Source of the DNA: Thermoflexales bacterium
GTDB taxonomy: Bacteria > Chloroflexota > Anaerolineae > Fen-1058
DNA length: 9,750 nt
Assembly: GCA_030834835.1 (NCBI GenBank)
Contig: JAUQXD010000902.1
Coordinates: 1 to 9,750 of the forward strand
Direction of reading: 5' to 3'
Both the position numbers and the translations under genes were made by a program. A model generated the notes under the pieces. The model did not search any database, had not been told where the DNA came from, and saw only the letters and a program-made list of their open reading frames with translations. Each line of letters opens with the position of its first letter. Positions within the stretch are counted from its first letter, which is position 1. Shown piece after piece: positions 1 through 6,100 of the stretch.

Positions 1-1341
1 GAAGACTGTCTTGGCTCCGGCTTCGATCTCCTGCGCAACCTGCTCAGCCGTCGCTGTGCCAGCATAGAGCTTGGCCACGGCGTCATTGATGATGCCACCC
101 ATTGCCGATGGCATGTACTGATCGTAGTAGAGCTGGAAGTATTTTGCCGCTGCGAAGCCCTTCTGGACAGCGATCATGTTGGGATCGGTCAGACCGACTT
201 CACCACCCTTGACGACCGGGATACCCCCGTTGCTGGCAGCAACGCGCTCCTGCTGTTTCGCAGCAGTCAGATATTTGACGAAGTCTACGGCTTCCGGCGA
301 GGCATTCTTGCCGATGGCAAAGCCATTGCCGCCGCCCATGGCGTCCGTCAAGGCACCCGCGCCGCCCTCGACCGCCGGGAAGGTAAACATGCCCAGATTG
401 GCCACACCCTTCTGATCGGCCGATTGGCCTTTTGAAGAGCCAGGGGCCCACTGGCCGGAGAGTTCCATGGCGGCCTTGCCGTTGCCGAAGGCGCCCTGCA
501 TGTCATCATGTGACGCGCCCAGGAAACCGTCCTGGAAGGGCTTCAGGTCAATCAATTCCTGGAGTTTCTTGCCGGCTTCGACAAAGCAGGGATCCGCAAA
601 AGAGCCTGTGCGGCCGGCGGCCGCCATGAACCCCTTCTCTCCGCAGATGCGAGTGGCGAGATAGGCCCAGATGTGCATGCCGGTCCAGGTGTCCTTCTGG
701 CCCAGCGAGATGGGGGTGATGCCGGCGGCCTTGAGAGCCTTGACCGCATCCAACAGTTCGGTCCAGGTGGTGGGCGGGTTGGCAATCTTGGCCTTCGCAA
801 ACAAGTCCTTGTTGTACCACCAGCTGACCATGCCCATGTCCCACGGCACGCCGTAGTTCTTGCCATCCAGGGCAAAGACCGCCAGCGCACCGGGTGCAAA
901 GGTGTTGCGCCAGGCGCCGCCGTCGGCATCGAGCTCCGCAGTGATGTCTTTGAGCATACCGGCAGAGATCTGATCATTCATCGTACCGCCACCCCAACTC
1001 TGGAAGATATCCGGAGGCGTGCCGCCCTGCATGACGGTGGTCAACTTGGTCTTGAAGGCCTCGTTTTCCAGGATCGTAATATTCACGGTAACATTGGGAT
1101 GTGTGGCCATATATTCATTGGCCATATCCTGCCAGAGCGTCTTGCCCGGGTCCACGGTGGTAATATGCCACCATTCGACGGTCACCTTCTCGGCTGCGGG
1201 CGCAGTTGTCGGTTGGGCTGGCGCGGCCGGTTGAGCCGGCGCCTGGGTCGGAGCGGGTGCGGCGGCCGGTGCGCAGGCCGACATCAACATGGTAGCCACG
1301 ACGAGCACAGTCAAAATACTATACAAACGGCGGGTAGTCAT
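1..1341 (-). CDS. ABC importer substrate-binding lipoprotein, sugar type (3' end cut by window edge)
   Basis: The reading frame is open from an ATG at 1341 to base 1 with no stop, giving 447 residues. That is about full length for family-1 extracellular solute-binding proteins, so only a few C-terminal residues are probably missing. A basic start (TTRR) and a hydrophobic stretch lead to a lipobox-like LMSAC with Cys23 as the predicted lipidated residue. An Ala/Pro/Gln/Thr linker (about 24-50) follows, and the mature domain opens with VTVEWWHITT (53-62). Later motifs such as GGTPPDIFQSWGGG and NGKAAMELSGQW fit carbohydrate-binding proteins. The protein should sit on the outer face of the membrane and deliver a sugar or oligosaccharide to permeases that would lie to the left. 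An AAGGAG ribosome-binding site at 1350-1355, 8 nt from the ATG, supports the start. It lies 156 bp downstream of a lacI-type gene on the same strand, and no convincing promoter was seen between them, so co-transcription is inferred. The exact sugar cannot be read from the sequence. Confidence 0.92.
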   Translation of the reverse strand, partial: MTTRRLYSILTVLVVATMLMSACAPAAAPAPTQAPAQPAAPAQPTTAPAAEKVTVEWWHITTVDPGKTLWQDMANEYMATHPNVTVNITILENEAFKTKLTTVMQGGTPPDIFQSWGGGTMNDQISAGMLKDITAELDADGGAWRNTFAPGALAVFALDGKNYGVPWDMGMVSWWYNKDLFAKAKIANPPTTWTELLDAVKALKAAGITPISLGQKDTWTGMHIWAYLATRICGEKGFMAAAGRTGSFADPCFVEAGKKLQELIDLKPFQDGFLGASHDDMQGAFGNGKAAMELSGQWAPGSSKGQSADQKGVANLGMFTFPAVEGGAGALTDAMGGGNGFAIGKNASPEAVDFVKYLTAAKQQERVAASNGGIPVVKGGEVGLTDPNMIAVQKGFAAAKYFQLYYDQYMPSAMGGIINDAVAKLYAGTATAEQVAQEIEAGAKTVF

Positions 1342-1497
1342 TGTCGCTTCTCCTTCTTAGAAATGTTGAAGACTCGATGGGTTTGGACAGACAATCAGAC
1401 GATGGGCGGTGAATTAGGTATAATGGGGGTGCTGATGGGCCTCCTTTGATTTCTCGAACGGTGTGCCCTGGGCGAAGGTCGGCGCGATCGTGACGGG

Positions 1498-2538
1498 TCA
1501 GCCGGCCTTCTTTGTTAGCGCACGCGATGAGGCACGTACCACTAATTTCGTCGGCAGCTCACTGCGTGTCAAAGGCAGCCGGGGTTCCTTAATCAACGCC
1601 AACAACCGGCGCGTGGCTTCGCGCCCCATGTCTGCCAGTGGTTGCTCGATGGTGGTCAACTGCGGGCTGACGTGTTCCGCCTGCGGAATGTTGTCAAACC
1701 CGACAATCGACATATCTTCGGGAATGCGCAAACCCCGATCGCGCACGGCCTCCATCACGCCGAACGCCATGACATCGTTCGAGGCAAAAATCGCGGTCGG
1801 GGGTTCAGGTAAAGCCAGCAAGATTTGAGCCGCCGCAAATCCGCTGGGCTGCCAGTAATCACCTTCCTGAACGAGCGTTGGATCGATCGGCAGGCCGCCG
1901 TCCCGCAGCGCCGCCTGATAGCCCTCCAGCCGGTCGCGGGAACACCCCAGATCCATCGTGCCCGTGATAAACCCGATGCGCCGATGCCCCAACTCGATCA
2001 GGTATTTTGTCGCATCGTAACCGCCCTGCCAGTTGGCCGCGCCGACCGCCGATTCGACTTCGCTGATGCCCTGATGATCGATGAGGACATAGGGAAAGTG
2101 GCGTTGGCGCAGCGAAGTAAGATACTCGGCCGGATCGCGCGGCAGAACCAGCAGCAGGCCATCCGCCAAACCTTGCGTCAGCGACGAGACGTAGATGGAT
2201 TCCTTGGTTCGGCGGCGATGTGTCGTGTACAGCATGAGATCGTATTGCGCGGTCGATAGTTCCTCGTCAATCCCGCGGATGATCTCGCCGATATAACCGG
2301 TGCCCAGATCGGGCACCAGCAGACCCACCACGTGCGATCGTCCGCCGGCCAGCGTGCGCGCCTGCTGATTCACCGTGTAGCCCAGACGGGTGACGGAGCG
2401 AATCACACGGTCGCGAGTGTCAGGTTTGACGTGGGGATCGTTATTGAGGACGCGCGAGACGGTGGCATATGAGACGCCAGCCGCTTGCGCCACATCGATG
2501 ATGGTGACATTACCTGAGGACCGGCTGGTACGTGCCAC
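1498..2538 (-). CDS. LacI/GalR-family transcriptional repressor
   Basis: A 346-residue protein, typical length for the family. The N-terminal helix-turn-helix spans about 10-32 (VTIIDVAQAAGVSYATVSRV, then LN), followed by a hinge helix with ARTLAGG (60-66), where Leu63 is the expected minor-groove residue. The periplasmic-binding-protein-like effector domain starts near 69 (HVVGLLVPDL) and includes GHRRIGFITG, AIFASNDVMAFGV and the family hallmark DMSIVGFDNI. The start is a GTG at 2538 with GAGG at 2543-2546, only 4 nt away, a short spacing. The next gene on the strand is a sugar-binding lipoprotein, so the protein probably represses that importer and is released by the sugar or a derivative. 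Three CG-centred operator-like palindromes around its own promoter indicate autoregulation. The effector cannot be identified from the sequence. Confidence 0.95.
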   Translation of the reverse strand: MARTSRSSGNVTIIDVAQAAGVSYATVSRVLNNDPHVKPDTRDRVIRSVTRLGYTVNQQARTLAGGRSHVVGLLVPDLGTGYIGEIIRGIDEELSTAQYDLMLYTTHRRRTKESIYVSSLTQGLADGLLLVLPRDPAEYLTSLRQRHFPYVLIDHQGISEVESAVGAANWQGGYDATKYLIELGHRRIGFITGTMDLGCSRDRLEGYQAALRDGGLPIDPTLVQEGDYWQPSGFAAAQILLALPEPPTAIFASNDVMAFGVMEAVRDRGLRIPEDMSIVGFDNIPQAEHVSPQLTTIEQPLADMGREATRRLLALIKEPRLPLTRSELPTKLVVRASSRALTKKAG

Positions 2539-2597
2539 GTTTCCTCACTTCAAGATGGAGAGTTCGGAGAATACAAACGCAAGTTGCGGAAAATTCA

Positions 2598-2611
2598 TGA
2601 AAACGTTTACA
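2598..2611. promoter_or_regulatory. LacI-type operator, leader site
   Basis: TGAAAACGTTTACA is a near-perfect 14-bp palindrome centred on CG, matching the usual LacI/GalR pattern TG-AA-CG-TT-CA. It lies in the predicted untranslated leader of the repressor gene, about 83 bp centre-to-centre from the promoter-proximal site. It probably binds the repressor encoded just downstream, either alone or through looping. The assignment rests on sequence pattern only. Confidence 0.7.
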
Positions 2612-2680
2612 CAAGTTCTCAAAAATAAAATGGCGACTTGCGCATCCCTTCGCCATCCAGTTGAGCGGGATATATGGTCG

Positions 2681-2694
2681 TGTAAACGCTTGCA
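2681..2694. promoter_or_regulatory. LacI-type operator at the transcription start
   Basis: TGTAAACGCTTGCA is a CG-centred imperfect palindrome matching the LacI-family pattern. On the minus strand it begins 3 bp after the -10 hexamer, so it would cover the expected transcription start near 2691. A repressor bound here would block RNA polymerase directly. The fit in both sequence and position makes it the best candidate for the primary operator. Confidence 0.78.
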
Positions 2695-2697
2695 TGC

Positions 2698-2726
2698 TTT
2701 ATATCATGACTCGCAAGCAGTGTCAA
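2698..2726 (-). promoter_or_regulatory. Sigma-70 type promoter of the lacI-type/sugar importer operon
   Basis: On the minus strand, TTGACA (2721-2726) and TATAAA (2698-2703) are separated by exactly 17 bp. This is a perfect -35 and a one-mismatch -10. It points at the repressor gene and leaves a leader of about 150 nt. Operators flank it on both sides, at 2741-2754 and 2681-2694, supporting a strong but tightly repressed promoter. Confidence 0.85.
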
Positions 2727-2740
2727 GACCCAAAAAATCG

Positions 2741-2754
2741 TGAAAGCGCTCACA
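2741..2754. promoter_or_regulatory. LacI-type operator upstream of -35
   Basis: TGAAAGCGCTCACA is CG/GC-centred and close to the classical TGAAAGCGCTTTCA form, with one half altered. It lies 14 bp upstream of the -35 hexamer and its centre is 60 bp from that of the promoter-proximal site. It could act as an auxiliary operator for looping. A further isolated half-site TGTAAAC lies at 2769-2775. Confidence 0.65.
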
Positions 2755-2778
2755 TGGATTTGCGAGTCTGTAAACACG

Positions 2779-2824
2779 AACGGTCGCTTGAGCCACCATT
2801 TCAGAGGGTGCTCAAGCGACCGTT
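2779..2824 (-). terminator. Hairpin at the distal end of the copper operon
   Basis: AACGGTCGCTTGAGC (2779-2793) and its exact complement (2810-2824) form a 15-bp stem. Three more pairs (2795-2797 with 2807-2809) extend it to 18 bp with one bulged C, leaving a 9-nt loop. It lies 35 bp beyond the stop codon of the YHS gene and before the lacI promoter region, the expected place for a terminator. No strong U-run follows on either strand (only GTTTAC on the minus side), so termination may be imperfect or the hairpin may mainly stabilise the 3' end. Confidence 0.65.
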
Positions 2825-2859
2825 GATACTGCTATCGATATTTGGTTCTTATGCGCGCG

Positions 2860-3030
2860 TTACATCTCTGCGAAGGGTTTCCGATTAGGCCCAATATACG
2901 ACTCTGGATCTTCCTCAAACGTAAACTTGCAGCCCGGCGCGCAGAAGTAGTACGTTTCGTCCTTGTACTCTGTCTTGAACTTCGCCGTCTTTTCATCCAC
3001 TTCCATGCCACACACCGGATCGATTGCCAT
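2860..3030 (-). CDS. Small YHS-domain protein, probable metal-binding partner of the copper ATPase
   Basis: This 56-residue protein is essentially one YHS domain: AIDPVCGMEVDE near the start, then YYFCAPGCKFTFEEDPESY. Cys7 of the PVCGM motif and the two cysteines of FCAPGC are the likely metal ligands. In many bacteria this domain is fused to the N-terminus of heavy-metal P-type ATPases; here it is a free protein directly downstream of one. The second of two adjacent ATGs (3030) is chosen because GGGAGG at 3037-3042 lies 6 nt from it but only 3 nt from the ATG at 3033. A further in-frame ATG at 3060 has no ribosome-binding site and would lie in the repeat tract. It is probably co-transcribed with csoR and copA and may bind or buffer Cu(I). 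That role is inferred from context. Confidence 0.88.
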   Translation of the reverse strand: MAIDPVCGMEVDEKTAKFKTEYKDETYYFCAPGCKFTFEEDPESYIGPNRKPFAEM

Positions 3031-3036
3031 CATAGT

Positions 3037-3042
3037 CCTCCC
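3037..3042 (-). promoter_or_regulatory. Ribosome-binding site deciding the YHS gene start
   Basis: GGGAGG on the minus strand lies 6 nt before the ATG at 3030 and 3 nt before the ATG at 3033. Normal spacing favours 3030. It also excludes the upstream in-frame ATG at 3060, which would place the site inside the coding sequence. Confidence 0.75.
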
Positions 3043-3050
3043 GAGATTGA

Positions 3051-3130
3051 GATTAGTCAATCAGTCAATTGGTAATTAGTCGATCAGTTGCCAATCACCA
3101 ATGAACCGGTTACCAGTTGCCGATTACCGA
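3051..3130. repeat. Degenerate heptamer tandem tract spanning the copA stop codon
   Basis: About 80 bp built from degraded 7-8 bp units on the plus strand, such as GATTAGT, CAATCAGT, CAATTGGT, AATTAGT, TGCCAAT, CACCAAT, TTACCAG, TTGCCGA and TTACCGA. The part from 3084 to about 3127 is translated as the last residues of CopA ([15 protein letters not shown]). The rest fills the copA-YHS gap. The period is partly 8 bp, so units have drifted. Confidence 0.65.
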
Positions 3131-5579
3131 CCTTCAACCCCCGCAGCCGCAGTGAATTGCTCACTACGAAGACGCTGCTGAAGGCCATGGCGCCCGCCGC
3201 CATCATCGGCACCAGCGCACCCAGCGCCGCCACCGGAATCAGCACCACATTGTAGAAGAACGCCCAGAACAGATTCTGCTTGATGGTGCGGAGTGTGCCA
3301 CGACTCAGCATGATGGCTTTGGGCAGCCCGCGCAGATCACCTGACATCAACGTAACGTCGGCGGCCTCGATCGCGATGTCGGTGCCGGTGCCGATCGCGA
3401 TGCCGACGTCCGCCTGTGCCAGGGCGGGCGCATCGTTGATGCCATCGCCCACCATCGCCACGATCTTGCCTTCTGATTGCAGCTGCTTCACGTTGGCGGC
3501 CTTGTCGCCGGGCAGCACCTCAGCCAACACCCGATCGACCCCCACCTGCTTCGCAATCGCTTCCGCCGTCTGTCGATTGTCGCCGGTGATCATGACCACT
3601 TCGATGCCCTGTGCGTGTAGCGCGGCGATGGCGTCCTTCGAGCCGGCTTTGACGGTGTCGGCCACCGCGATGACACCTGCCGCCTGACCGTCCACCGCCA
3701 GCACCATGGCCGTTTTCGCCTCGTTTTGCAGGCGCTCAACCGCAGGCGTCAGGCCGTTCAAGTTTATCTGTTCGTCATTCATCAGAAGCAGATTGCCCAA
3801 TAAGACACGCCGCCCATCGACTACGGCGGACACCCCGCGCCCCGTAATCGATCGAAACCCTTCCGGCTCCGCCAGCGATTGGCCCTGCGCCGCTTCGACG
3901 ATCGCCGCGGCCAGCGGGTGCTCACTCACCTTCTCGATCGATCCTGCCAATCTGAGCAGTTGGTCATTAGTCATTGCTAATGGGTCACCCGCACTGCCAG
4001 ACAGTGGAGCAGTGTTGAGCACCACATCTGTCACAGTGGGTTTGCCTTCGGTAATCGTGCCCGTCTTATCAAGGACCACCACCTTAACGTTGCCTAACCG
4101 TTCCAGCGCGGTGCTGCTCTTGAACAGCACACCATGCTCCGCGCCTTTGCCGGTGCCAACCATGACGGCTGTAGGAGTAGCCAGGCCCATCGCGCACGGG
4201 CAAGCGATGACGAGCACGGCCACGGCGGCCAACATCGCCAGCGTGAAGCCGCCTTCGGGATTCAACACCATGTGCCCGATGAACGTCAACGCCGCAATGA
4301 TGATCACTGCCGGCACGAACCACGCCGAGACTTGATCGGCCAGCTTTTGAATCGGCGCTTTGGAGCCTTGCGCCTGCTCGACCAGTTTCACAATCTGAGC
4401 CAGCACCGTGTTCTTACCGATTTGCGTCGCCTCAAATTTCAGCAGCCCCTGCTTGTTGATCGTCGCGCCGACAACCTTATCACCCGCTTGCTTCTCAACC
4501 GGCAGACTCTCGCCCGTGATCATCGACTCATCCACATTCGATCGGCCCTCAACGACCACGCCATCCACCGGAATCTTCTCGCCCGGCCTGACGATCACGG
4601 TATCACCCACCCGCACATCGTCGATGTCGATCTCGAGTTCAATGCCGTCGCGCACGATGCGGGCCGTCGTGGCGCGCAGGCCCATCAATTTCTTCAGCGC
4701 CTCGCTGGTGCGGCCTTTGGCCTTGGCCTCAAGATATTTGCCCAGCACGATCAGCGTGATGATCACCGCCGCCGTCTCGAAGTACAAATGCGCGCCATAC
4801 AGACCCAGCAGCGGGCCGAAGCTGTAGAAGTAGGCGACACTGGAGCCCATCACCACCAGCACATCCATGTTGGCGGCGCGATTCTTCAGTGCCTTCCACG
4901 CGCCGATGTAGAAATCCTTGCCGACGTAAAACTGGACTGGCGTCGCCAGCGCGGCGAACACCCACCAGCTGCCCGGCCACATGTAAAACCGATCGAGAAT
5001 CGCCGGCAAGGGCAGCATGCTGTCCATCGCCACATCTTTTAGCATCGACAAGACGAACAACGGCAGCGTGAACGCGATGCCCACGATCAACCGCCGTCGC
5101 TGATGGCGGAACTCGGCCTCGCGTGCGATGGCTTCGGCGTCTTCGCTCGACGCGCCCTCGCCGGCAATGGCCCTGAAACCCGCCGCCTCAACGGCCCGGC
5201 GCAGATCGCCCTGCCCGACCATCGTGGGCAAGTACTGCACGTGGGCTTTATTGGTTACACTGGACACGCTCGCCGCCAGAATGCCGTCGATCTTCTGCAG
5301 CACCTTTTCCAGCGTGCGCGCGTCGGTTTCGTCGTGCAGCCCTTGCAGCGGCAGATCGACATCGGCGGTCGCCACGCCATAGCCGATGTCGCCAATCCGC
5401 GCGACGATCTGATCCTGCGACAGCACGGCCGGATCATAAGTCCACGTGCCGCGCTCACTGGCCAGATTTACGTTTGCCTGCTCAATCCCCGGCATTTTGG
5501 CCGTCACGCGCTCGATGGTCGCCACACAGTTGGCGCACGTCATGCCGGTGATAGGCACAATCAGTTGTTTGGTAGTCAT
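3084..5579 (-). CDS. copA: Cu(I)-exporting P1B-type ATPase
   Basis: An 831-residue copper-transporting ATPase from the ATG at 5579. HMA domain 1 (about 5-70) carries GMTCANC (12-18). A second HMA-like fold (about 74-138) has GLHDETD in place of the metal motif, so it has no Cys pair. Catalytic motifs follow: TGES (355-358, phosphatase), CPC (460-462, membrane metal site), DKTGT with phosphorylated Asp504, SEHPL with His554-Pro555 (nucleotide domain) and GDGIND (711-716). Late membrane signatures FFYNVVLIP and [16 protein letters not shown] are those of Cu(I) pumps. It should export cytosolic Cu(I) at the cost of ATP. Translation could also begin at an ATG at 5669, adding 30 residues, but those are encoded largely by a repeat tract and lack homology-like character, while [15 protein letters not shown] is a normal family start. 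Its own ribosome-binding site is weak (GGAAGA, 11 nt away). Two repeat-derived segments are translated: residues about 532-541 and the C-terminus. Confidence 0.96.
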   Translation of the reverse strand: MTTKQLIVPITGMTCANCVATIERVTAKMPGIEQANVNLASERGTWTYDPAVLSQDQIVARIGDIGYGVATADVDLPLQGLHDETDARTLEKVLQKIDGILAASVSSVTNKAHVQYLPTMVGQGDLRRAVEAAGFRAIAGEGASSEDAEAIAREAEFRHQRRRLIVGIAFTLPLFVLSMLKDVAMDSMLPLPAILDRFYMWPGSWWVFAALATPVQFYVGKDFYIGAWKALKNRAANMDVLVVMGSSVAYFYSFGPLLGLYGAHLYFETAAVIITLIVLGKYLEAKAKGRTSEALKKLMGLRATTARIVRDGIELEIDIDDVRVGDTVIVRPGEKIPVDGVVVEGRSNVDESMITGESLPVEKQAGDKVVGATINKQGLLKFEATQIGKNTVLAQIVKLVEQAQGSKAPIQKLADQVSAWFVPAVIIIAALTFIGHMVLNPEGGFTLAMLAAVAVLVIACPCAMGLATPTAVMVGTGKGAEHGVLFKSSTALERLGNVKVVVLDKTGTITEGKPTVTDVVLNTAPLSGSAGDPLAMTNDQLLRLAGSIEKVSEHPLAAAIVEAAQGQSLAEPEGFRSITGRGVSAVVDGRRVLLGNLLLMNDEQINLNGLTPAVERLQNEAKTAMVLAVDGQAAGVIAVADTVKAGSKDAIAALHAQGIEVVMITGDNRQTAEAIAKQVGVDRVLAEVLPGDKAANVKQLQSEGKIVAMVGDGINDAPALAQADVGIAIGTGTDIAIEAADVTLMSGDLRGLPKAIMLSRGTLRTIKQNLFWAFFYNVVLIPVAALGALVPMMAAGAMAFSSVFVVSNSLRLRGLKVGNRQLVTGSLVIGN
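3957..3987. repeat. Heptamer tandem tract inside copA
   Basis: On the plus strand the sequence reads CAGT, TGGTCAT, TAGTCAT, TGCTAAT, GGGTCAC: four degenerate 7-bp units. They are translated in frame as [10 protein letters not shown] (about residues 532-541 of CopA), between the phosphorylation motif and SEHPL. This is a surface segment of the cytoplasmic ATP-binding region, where length variation is tolerated. Confidence 0.55.
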
Positions 5580-5592
5580 AGTAGTCGATGTC

Positions 5593-5627
5593 TTCCGTGA
5601 AGCATATCGCGTGGTGCGTGTTTCGTG
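5593..5627. repeat. Heptamer tandem tract between csoR and copA
   Basis: Five contiguous 7-bp units on the plus strand: TTCCGTG, AAGCATA, TCGCGTG, GTGCGTG, TTTCGTG (minus-strand form CACGNNN). The tract lies in the 99-bp gap between the csoR stop and the preferred copA start. Its end supplies the weak GGAAGA site before copA. The same CACGCAC unit recurs at 9355-9368. Confidence 0.6.
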
Positions 5628-5678
5628 GCGGACCTCAGCCACGAGCACGGCACACGCCGCACCGTTCATTGATCAGTG

Positions 5679-5957
5679 CTAGATCTTCTGCGCCATCTCA
5701 AACACGTCCACGATTTCGCCCAGCACGCGCTCGCGTGCTTGCTGGTTGTCGCCGCGCACCGCTTCGATGACGCAGGTGTTGAGGTGGTTTTCCAGGATCA
5801 GGTCGTTGACTTTGTTCAGCGCCGCCTGCACGGCCTGAATCTGTTTGATGACGTCGATGCAGTAGGCATCCTCGGTCACCATCCGCTCAATGCCGGCGAC
5901 GTGGCCGGCAATGCTCTTCAGACGCTTGATCACGATTGTTTGATGCTCACTGTTCAT
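5679..5957 (-). CDS. csoR: Copper-sensing transcriptional repressor, CsoR family
   Basis: A 92-residue all-helical protein of the CsoR/RcnR (DUF156) family. The family pattern is clear: RLKSIAGHVAGIERMV, then Cys33 in AYCIDVI, then His58 and Cys62 in ENHLNTCV. This Cys-His-Cys set is the Cu(I)-binding triad of CsoR and distinguishes it from RcnR-type nickel/cobalt sensors. Apo-CsoR tetramers bind DNA and Cu(I) binding releases them, so the operon is induced by copper. The ATG at 5957 is preceded by AGGGGG (5965-5970), 7 nt away. It is the first gene of the csoR-copA-YHS operon, with its own promoter and a candidate operator in the leader. Confidence 0.96.
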   Translation of the reverse strand: MNSEHQTIVIKRLKSIAGHVAGIERMVTEDAYCIDVIKQIQAVQAALNKVNDLILENHLNTCVIEAVRGDNQQARERVLGEIVDVFEMAQKI

Positions 5958-5963
5958 GACTTG

Positions 5964-5986
5964 TCCCCCTCCCCCCGGGTGGGGGA
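5964..5986. promoter_or_regulatory. Candidate CsoR operator overlapping the csoR ribosome-binding site
   Basis: TCCCCCTCCC (5964-5973) and GGGTGGGGGA (5977-5986) form an inverted repeat with 9 of 10 pairs matching around a 3-bp centre. G/C-tract pseudo-palindromes in the leader or promoter are typical of CsoR sites. This one lies just after the predicted transcription start and includes the csoR Shine-Dalgarno. Operator function is inferred. The GC-rich fold could also affect translation. Confidence 0.55.
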
Positions 5987-5998
5987 TGTTGTAATCAA

Positions 5999-6027
5999 GT
6001 TATACCAGCCCGATCGGGTTCCGTCAA
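5999..6027 (-). promoter_or_regulatory. Sigma-70 type promoter of the csoR-copA-YHS operon
   Basis: On the minus strand TTGACG (6022-6027) and TATAAC (5999-6004) are separated by 17 bp, each with one mismatch to consensus. Transcription would start near 5992, leaving a leader of about 35 nt that contains the candidate CsoR operator. Confidence 0.8.
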
Positions 6028-6055
6028 GCCTGTCAAATGTCACACCGCTTACCGG

Positions 6056-6064
6056 TGGTATAAT
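6056..6064 (+). promoter_or_regulatory. Extended -10 promoter of the AAA+ ATPase gene
   Basis: TGGTATAAT is a perfect extended -10 element (TGn plus TATAAT). No good -35 hexamer lies 16-18 bp upstream, as is common for this promoter class. The predicted start near 6071 lies only about 12 nt before the GTG at 6083, which favours the GTG at 6101. The imperfect palindrome CACCG-CTTAC-CGGTG lies just upstream (about 6043-6057) and could be a regulator site. Confidence 0.6.
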
Positions 6065-6088
6065 CGATGTGGCAGTGAGATTGTGCCC

Positions 6089-6094
6089 AAAGGA
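6089..6094 (+). promoter_or_regulatory. Ribosome-binding site deciding the ATPase gene start
   Basis: AAAGGA lies 6 nt before the GTG at 6101. The alternative in-frame GTG at 6083 has no comparable site and would place this one inside the gene. Confidence 0.65.
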
Positions 6095-6100
6095 ACACCC

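Noticed and set aside
1419..1424. Plus-strand TATAAT as a promoter
   Set aside because: No -35 element at usual spacing, no extended -10, and it would point at the antisense side of the lacI-type gene.
1440..1447. Perfect minus-strand Shine-Dalgarno AAAGGAGG in the gap between the repressor and sugar-binding genes
   Set aside because: No ATG, GTG or TTG follows within usable distance on the minus strand, so it does not define a small gene.
673..1449. Long plus-strand open frame of 258 codons opposite the sugar-binding protein gene
   Set aside because: It lies antisense to a clear lipoprotein gene, is rich in Arg/Gly/His with no domain character, and is explained by codon bias of the real gene.
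2510..2695. Possible leader peptide of 61 codons before the lacI-type gene
   Set aside because: Its ATG at 2695 lies upstream of the predicted transcription start and inside an operator, has no ribosome-binding site, and the frame overlaps the repressor start.
4134..5042. Plus-strand open frame of 302 codons opposite copA
   Set aside because: Antisense to the conserved membrane and catalytic part of CopA. Composition (His/Arg/Gln-rich) is typical of a shadow frame, and no ribosome-binding site or domain was seen.
5580..5669. CopA starting at the ATG at 5669 with a 30-residue N-terminal extension
   Set aside because: No good ribosome-binding site. The extra residues are largely repeat-encoded and unlike an ordinary CopA start, although this option is not fully excluded.
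6031..6036. Minus-strand TTGACA as the -35 of the csoR promoter
   Set aside because: It is 26 bp from TATAAC. The TTGACG at 6022-6027 has the correct 17-bp spacing.
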